The notes under the pieces: model-generated
The model's database searches: none
Told to the model about the DNA's origin: nothing
Seen by the model: only the letters and a program-made list of their open reading frames with translations
Position numbers and translations under genes: made by a program
NCBI GenBank assembly: GCA_034931985.1
Contig: JAYGHB010000105.1
Coordinates: 10,696 to 74,695, forward strand
Length of the DNA: 64,000 bases
From: Halotia wernerae
GTDB lineage: Bacteria; Cyanobacteriota; Cyanobacteriia; Cyanobacteriales; Nostocaceae
Direction of reading: 5' to 3'
Part shown: piece after piece, positions 60,048 through 64,000 of the stretch
Layout of the letters: each line of letters opens with the position of its first letter
Numbering within the stretch: the stretch's first letter is position 1

Positions 60048-60530
60048 AATATAGCAGAAGTCAGGCTTGCGCCGTGAGCGTCAGCCGAATAGAGACAGAA
60101 GGAATTCGGCGTGAGCGCTCAGAGGTTCGGCGAAGCTCATTTTTAGTTTGTTAACACTATATATTGACTTAGCTGTGTAGCATCAGCATTAATATTGAAA
60201 GGCGTTTAACCTTCTAAAACTTCCATCCATCAGCTACATAACTGGTGCAGTTTGGGTAGCAAAGGAGTGAAATTTGCTTTGACCATATCCCACTGCACCT
60301 GCTTTAACTAGCTCAGCGTTTAACAATCAGATTAATTAATTTATCTGTCATTGATATTGCTGTGCTGCAAAGCGATTGTCTAACTTCACTACTATTGTTG
60401 TTGTGTCTGACAAATCCAGTCTATTAGGACGATACTGCGATCGCTGGTGATAGGAAGAAACTCTAAATGATTATTAAGAATTGTGGAGATTTTCCTTGTT
60501 CACCCAACGTTTCTCTGTAACGATTAAAAG
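60048..60530. other. Intergenic region, repeat-like but no gene
   Basis: About 480 bases. Near 60073-60140 there are inverted units (GCGCCGTGAGCGTCAGCCGAA and TTCGGCGTGAGCGCTCAGAG, the first trimmed to key bases) of the dispersed palindrome type. Nothing else recognised. Confidence 0.4.
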
Positions 60531-60884
60531 TTAGCCTGCTAGCGCCAGACTGCGATCGTTGACGTTAGTGAAAATATCCTCGTAGGTGTTAAAAATTTCA
60601 AACACTGAATCTAATTGGGTCAGTTCCAAAATTAACCGTACAGGGGCTTGCACATTGCAAAGCACAAGGCGACAGCCAATCTGACGCGCAGTCGTTAACC
60701 CTTTAACCAGTGGGACTAATCCAGAACTATCCATAAAATCCACATCTGCTAGATCAATAACCCAGAGTTGATGAGGCTGGGGTACTATATCAACCATCTG
60801 TTTACTCAAAGCCATACCACCCTCTAGATCTATTCTTCCTTGGGGCTTAAATAAAACCACTTGCAATTCTTGTGAGATAGCCAT
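60531..60884 (-). CDS. STAS domain protein (anti-sigma factor antagonist-like)
   Basis: 117 residues, a single STAS domain. The phosphorylation site is in VDFMDSSGLVPLVKG (about 47-61), with the DSSG serine that partner kinases of the SpoIIAB/RsbW type modify. VLFKPQGRIDLEGG opens the domain. The cognate anti-sigma/kinase is not adjacent. In cyanobacteria such proteins connect to PP2C phosphatase-driven signalling. ATG at 60884. Confidence 0.88.
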   Translation of the reverse strand: MAISQELQVVLFKPQGRIDLEGGMALSKQMVDIVPQPHQLWVIDLADVDFMDSSGLVPLVKGLTTARQIGCRLVLCNVQAPVRLILELTQLDSVFEIFNTYEDIFTNVNDRSLALAG

Positions 60885-61345
60885 GTATTTAAGTCGGTAG
60901 TTGAAACATTTAACAAAAACAAAAATTCGACATCAATGACTGATGAGGTTTCAGCAGCAAAATTACTGTTTCATTCACAGATTTGAGAATTTACAGCCAT
61001 GCAGTTGAGACATTTTGAGCCAGTATTATGCCGTATAATTTATGTTAACTTTCATAAATATAGGCATAAACGCTGAATAATTTCAGTATCAAACGTATCT
61101 TTTACTAGATTTTTATATTTGTCCGGGATATTTATAAACTTTTTATAAATGTCTGTTACTTTAGGGTCTTAAGTATGTATTTATGCTATTAATCGATTAA
61201 AAGGTGATCGTCAATACTCATTGAAAATGAGAGGCTCAGATCCCCGATCTTGTTATTTTAGGATTGCCATAGCTTGATTGACACCCCAGCCAGAAACGAG
61301 CCAAGATATACTAAAGGTAAAAAATTGTAAAGGCGGCGGTGCGGG
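60885..61345. other. Divergent intergenic region upstream of the DedA gene
   Basis: About 460 bases, AT-rich. It contains a partial AGATCCCCGAT sequence near 61229 resembling the palindrome at 54854. No gene recognised. Confidence 0.4.
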
Positions 61346-61975
61346 ATGTCTCTTGATCTGATTTCACTAGAGAACATCCAGGAATTTGCTCATCAGTACG
61401 GCTACTGGGCAATTTTTCTGGGAATTTTGCTAGAAAATTTGGGTATTCCCCTTCCTGGAGAAACTGTTACCTTAGTAGGTGGGTTTCTAGCTGGCAGTGA
61501 GGAACTGAGTTACTGGTTAGTTCTCAGTGATGCTATTGCGGGTGCAGTGATTGGTGGTGCTTGCGGCTATTGGATTGGTAAGCTTGGTGGTTGGCCTTTT
61601 CTACTACAAGTAGGTAGACTCTTTCGGATTTCGGAAGAACGATTGTTAAGTATCAAAGAACAATTTAGTCAAAACGCTGCTAAAGCTGTATTTTTTGGAC
61701 GATTTTTCGCTTTGCTGCGAATTTTTGCAGCGCCATTAGCTGGTATAGCTGAAATGCCTTTTGGAAAATTCTTTTTGTACAACTTAGCAGGAGCAACCAC
61801 TTGGGCTAGTGCAATGGTGACATTAGCTTTCTTTGCTGGTAGGGTTGTCTCTCTAGAACAATTAGTTGCGTGGGTAAGTCAATTTGCGATCGCAGCCTTA
61901 CTAATTCTTGTGGTTTTGATTGTTGTACCCCTGTGGTGGGAATCCCGCCAAATCAAGCGTGCGACGGGAGAATAG
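61346..61975 (+). CDS. DedA family membrane protein
   Basis: 209 residues. Family signatures: FLGILLENLGIPLPGETV (about 24-41), with the acidic residue in LENLG, and FFGRFFALLRIFAAPLAGI (about 113-131), with the two arginines of DedA proteins. FNLAGATTW-type segment follows (YNLAGATTWA, about 144). DedA proteins act as lipid flippases or scramblases (undecaprenyl- or phosphatidylethanolamine-type) and affect membrane homeostasis. It ends convergently with argG. Confidence 0.92.
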   Translation: MSLDLISLENIQEFAHQYGYWAIFLGILLENLGIPLPGETVTLVGGFLAGSEELSYWLVLSDAIAGAVIGGACGYWIGKLGGWPFLLQVGRLFRISEERLLSIKEQFSQNAAKAVFFGRFFALLRIFAAPLAGIAEMPFGKFFLYNLAGATTWASAMVTLAFFAGRVVSLEQLVAWVSQFAIAALLILVVLIVVPLWWESRQIKRATGE

Positions 61976-61980
61976 TTAGG

Positions 61981-62016
61981 AGTTAGGAGCGAAGTAAAAA
62001 GTAACTTCTCCTAACT
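61981..62016. terminator. Palindrome between convergent dedA and argG, likely bidirectional terminator
   Basis: AGTTAGGAG (61981-61989) and CTCCTAACT (62008-62016) pair. The heptamer AGTTAGG is tandemly repeated before the left arm and in inverted form after the right arm, so longer pairings are possible. It lies in the 56-base gap between the two convergent stops. Confidence 0.6.
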
Positions 62017-62031
62017 CTTAACTTCCAACTC

Positions 62032-63234
62032 CTAACCCCTAGTCTGCTGCGCCCAAATACGAGTGGGTAGTCCCCAAACGTAGATAAAGCCCTCAGCGGC
62101 TTTGTGGTCAAATAAATCTTCACAACCGTAGGTAGCCAAGTCAGAGCTATAGAGTGAGTTGTCACCCCAGCGTCCAACTATGGAAGCATTACCTTTAAAA
62201 AGTTTTACTCGCACGGTTCCCGATACGCGTTCTTGTGTCTTTTGAATAAATGCATCCAGTGCATTTTTGAGTGGACTGTACCACAAACCGTTGTAGACAA
62301 TTTGGGTATAAGTTTCCTCAATACCTCGTTTGTAGTGGCTAACATCTGCTGTCAAAGTCAGGCTTTCTAAATCTCGGTGTGCCTGAATCAGCACTAACAT
62401 AGCTGGTGATTCATAGATTTCTCTGGATTTAATACCCACCAAACGGTTTTCTATCATATCAATCCGCCCGATGCCATGATTTCCTACTACCTGATTGAGT
62501 TGTTCAATTAGTTCAACTGGCTTTTGGGATATACCGTTAAGAGTGGTAGGAATACCGCCATTAAACCCAATTTCGATATACTCTGGCTCATTGGGAGTTT
62601 CGGCGATCGCTTTGGTCATCTGATAAATTTCTTCTGGTGGTTCAACTGCTGGATCTTCCAGTACACCAGCTTCAATGCTACGACCAAGCAAATTTTTATC
62701 GATACTGTAGGGAGAAGATTTTTTCACGGGTGAGGGGATACCAAACTTTTCACCATAGGCGATGGTTTCTTCTCGGCTCATTCCCCATTCCCGCGCGGGT
62801 GCGAGGATCTTCAGGTTGGGGTTCAGGGCGGTGACAGAGACATCAAAGCGAACCTGATCATTACCCTTACCGGTGCAACCATGAGCGATCGCATCAGCAC
62901 CATATTTTTGGGCAGTTTCTACTAAAATTTTGGCAATTAGCGGACGTGCAAGAGCAGTTCCTAGGGGATAGCGATTTTCGTAAAGGGCATTGGCTTGAAT
63001 CGCACAAAAGGCATAATCTTTAACAAAGCTGTCTTTCACATCCGCCACTAGGGATTCACTTGCACCCGATTTCAAAGCTTTTTCTCGGATTGGTTCTAAC
63101 TCATCTCCCTGACCTAAATCTGCTGCTAGAGTAATCACCTCTTCTACACCCCATTCATGCTTGAGGTAAGGAATGCAAACAGAAGTATCAACTCCGCCAG
63201 AATATGCCAGGACAACCTTTTTGGCGCGACCCAT
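62032..63234 (-). CDS. argG: Argininosuccinate synthase
   Basis: 400 residues from the ATG at 63234 (MGRAKKVVLAYSGGVDTSVC), which has GGAGA ten bases before it. An ATG at 63246 inside that signal is less likely. PP-loop LAYSGGVDTS (about 9-18), AHGCTGKGNDQVRF (about 112-125) and SPYSIDKNLLGRSIE (about 171-185). It joins citrulline and aspartate with ATP in arginine synthesis, which in cyanobacteria also feeds cyanophycin nitrogen storage. A 250-bp mobile element lies 52 bases upstream of the start, so it may affect the promoter. Confidence 0.96.
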   Translation of the reverse strand: MGRAKKVVLAYSGGVDTSVCIPYLKHEWGVEEVITLAADLGQGDELEPIREKALKSGASESLVADVKDSFVKDYAFCAIQANALYENRYPLGTALARPLIAKILVETAQKYGADAIAHGCTGKGNDQVRFDVSVTALNPNLKILAPAREWGMSREETIAYGEKFGIPSPVKKSSPYSIDKNLLGRSIEAGVLEDPAVEPPEEIYQMTKAIAETPNEPEYIEIGFNGGIPTTLNGISQKPVELIEQLNQVVGNHGIGRIDMIENRLVGIKSREIYESPAMLVLIQAHRDLESLTLTADVSHYKRGIEETYTQIVYNGLWYSPLKNALDAFIQKTQERVSGTVRVKLFKGNASIVGRWGDNSLYSSDLATYGCEDLFDHKAAEGFIYVWGLPTRIWAQQTRG

Positions 63235-63286
63235 TGGTTTCTCCATTTAGGAAAACAAAGAATGAGTCATTATTATATCTAACTAA

Positions 63287-63536
63287 CAATACCTTTGCCA
63301 AAATAAGAGCCTAGATAAATTTTGGCAAAAACGGCAAAACTAAGCATATATAAGCGGTTTGATGAAAACGTGGTTTGGAATCTGAAACCCTTATCCTGCC
63401 ATCAATACATTAAAAAACCCTTGTGTGAAACCTTAAAGGAATTTTTAGGACTGATTGTTTTTGCTAACCCTCAAAGAAATGGGAGTTAATGGTTAAAGTA
63501 TCATCATCTTACCCTCGTAAATTGGCGAAGGTATTG
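63287..63536 (-). mobile_element. 250-bp non-autonomous mobile element (MITE-like), copy 2, inverted
   Basis: Same length as copy 1 (56477-56726) and about 90 percent identical when reversed. Terminal inverted repeats CAATACCTT[C/T]GCCAA. Flanked by a 7-bp direct repeat TAACTAA (63280-63286 and 63537-63543). Located just upstream of argG. Confidence 0.88.
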
Positions 63537-63717
63537 TAACTAATACACGTAATATTTTCTTGAGACGTGACCGACTCGGCAATTTAGCTCACACTGCACA
63601 ACCCAATCCATCTGAGTTAATGACCAAGCCCTTCGGTCAGGGAAGGCAACAGTAATGAAAATCCGGATTTCCCTGTTCCCTTTTAACGAATGATATTCAT
63701 CAAAAATTGGAGAATTG

Positions 63718-64000
63718 TCAAAATTTGACGACAAAGCGATCGCCTTGATCATGAGGCTGTTCTACTTCACCAAGAACCTCGCCCCGTGGAAGCCCCTGCA
63801 TTTATGCATGGGGGTAAGGGGCAGGCGATTTCAATCGCCGTCAGAATAGTTTCAAAATGCGTATGAGTAACCATCTTTTTTGTGAATTGCTGAACAAGAT
63901 TTGTGGCTAATGCCTGTAATTGTTCCCGTCTTGGTAGAGATATCAAAACTACCTGTAGCCCGACATAAAACACGCCCGGCATATTCGCCAACTTTTTTGC
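63718..64000 (-). pseudogene. Unidentified gene interrupted by a palindrome, 5' end outside the window
   Basis: From the right edge the minus strand reads MPGVFYVGLQVVLISLPRRE, then LQALATNLVQQFTKK and ETILTAIEIACPLPP. There the frame runs into a palindrome (CCCCATGCATAAATGCAGGGG, here at about 63793-63815) and stops soon after. In another frame beyond the palindrome the text LPRGEVLGEVEQPHDQGDRF continues with VVKF to the stop at 63718-63720. This suggests a gene split by a hairpin-forming insertion of the IS200/IS605-end type. I do not recognise the protein. It could alternatively be two unrelated frames. Confidence 0.4.

Noticed and set aside
1..64000. tRNA, rRNA and CRISPR arrays
   Set aside because: I looked for T-loop consensus sequences, rRNA blocks and regularly spaced direct repeats and found none convincing; a covariance-model scan would be needed to exclude a tRNA.

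Overview
The window looks like chromosomal DNA of a cyanobacterium, most likely a filamentous, heterocyst-forming (Nostocales-type) species. The HIP1 octamer GCGATCGC is scattered throughout. The gene set includes a Rubisco accumulation factor (Raf1), a phylloquinone methyltransferase, a helical carotenoid protein, a Tic20-like protein, a PEP-CTERM protein, an SLH/OprB-type porin C-terminus and many GAF/PAS signalling proteins. The intergenic DNA is rich in short dispersed palindromes and miniature mobile elements, as in large Nostoc/Calothrix-type genomes. No rRNA, tRNA, CRISPR array, prophage or intact transposase gene was recognised.

Layout. 1-9 kb: porin end, PEP-CTERM protein, RqcH (ribosome quality control), zinc-ribbon Ser/Thr kinase, secreted pentapeptide protein and M20 amidohydrolase, with gene remnants between them. 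9-18.5 kb: Coq4-like protein, alpha/beta hydrolase, helical carotenoid protein, secreted NTF2-like protein, D-2-hydroxyacid dehydrogenase, an unusual kinase-like membrane protein, an M50-like membrane protease and a zinc-ribbon/FHA protein. 18.6-31 kb: housekeeping genes (pgl, rph, dcd, menG, raf1, DUF445), a response regulator-GAF protein, a MarR regulator paired with an iron-sulfur/SCP2 fusion protein, and a GT39 glycosyltransferase. 31-35 kb: a UvrD-like helicase and a second D-2-hydroxyacid dehydrogenase.

35.2-42.3 kb holds the most distinctive block: a complete N-type (predicted Na+-translocating) F-ATPase operon in the order atpD-C-Q-R-B-E-F-A-G. The c subunit carries the residues expected for Na+ coordination. 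Between atpQ and atpR lies a collapsed CPA2-type cation/proton antiporter gene, its N-terminal piece fused by deletion to its C-terminal piece with a frameshift. Its ATG still overlaps the atpQ stop, so a pump-antiporter operon appears to have lost the antiporter. A histidine kinase, a single-domain response regulator and an OmpR-Hpt-REC-REC protein follow immediately (42.4-47.5 kb) and could form one phosphorelay.

48-64 kb: a hicAB toxin-antitoxin pair, an ergothioneine cluster (egtC-egtB overlapping, then egtD), cinA, a WecA/MraY-like transferase, glyA, small conserved cyanobacterial genes, a FAH-family hydrolase, rpsF, a STAS protein, a DedA protein and argG. Two 250-bp copies of a non-autonomous element, in opposite orientation and each with its own target duplication, lie upstream of a small cysteine-rich gene (56.5 kb) and upstream of argG (63.3 kb). 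A third miniature element sits at 18.6 kb. The window ends in an interrupted gene on the minus strand.
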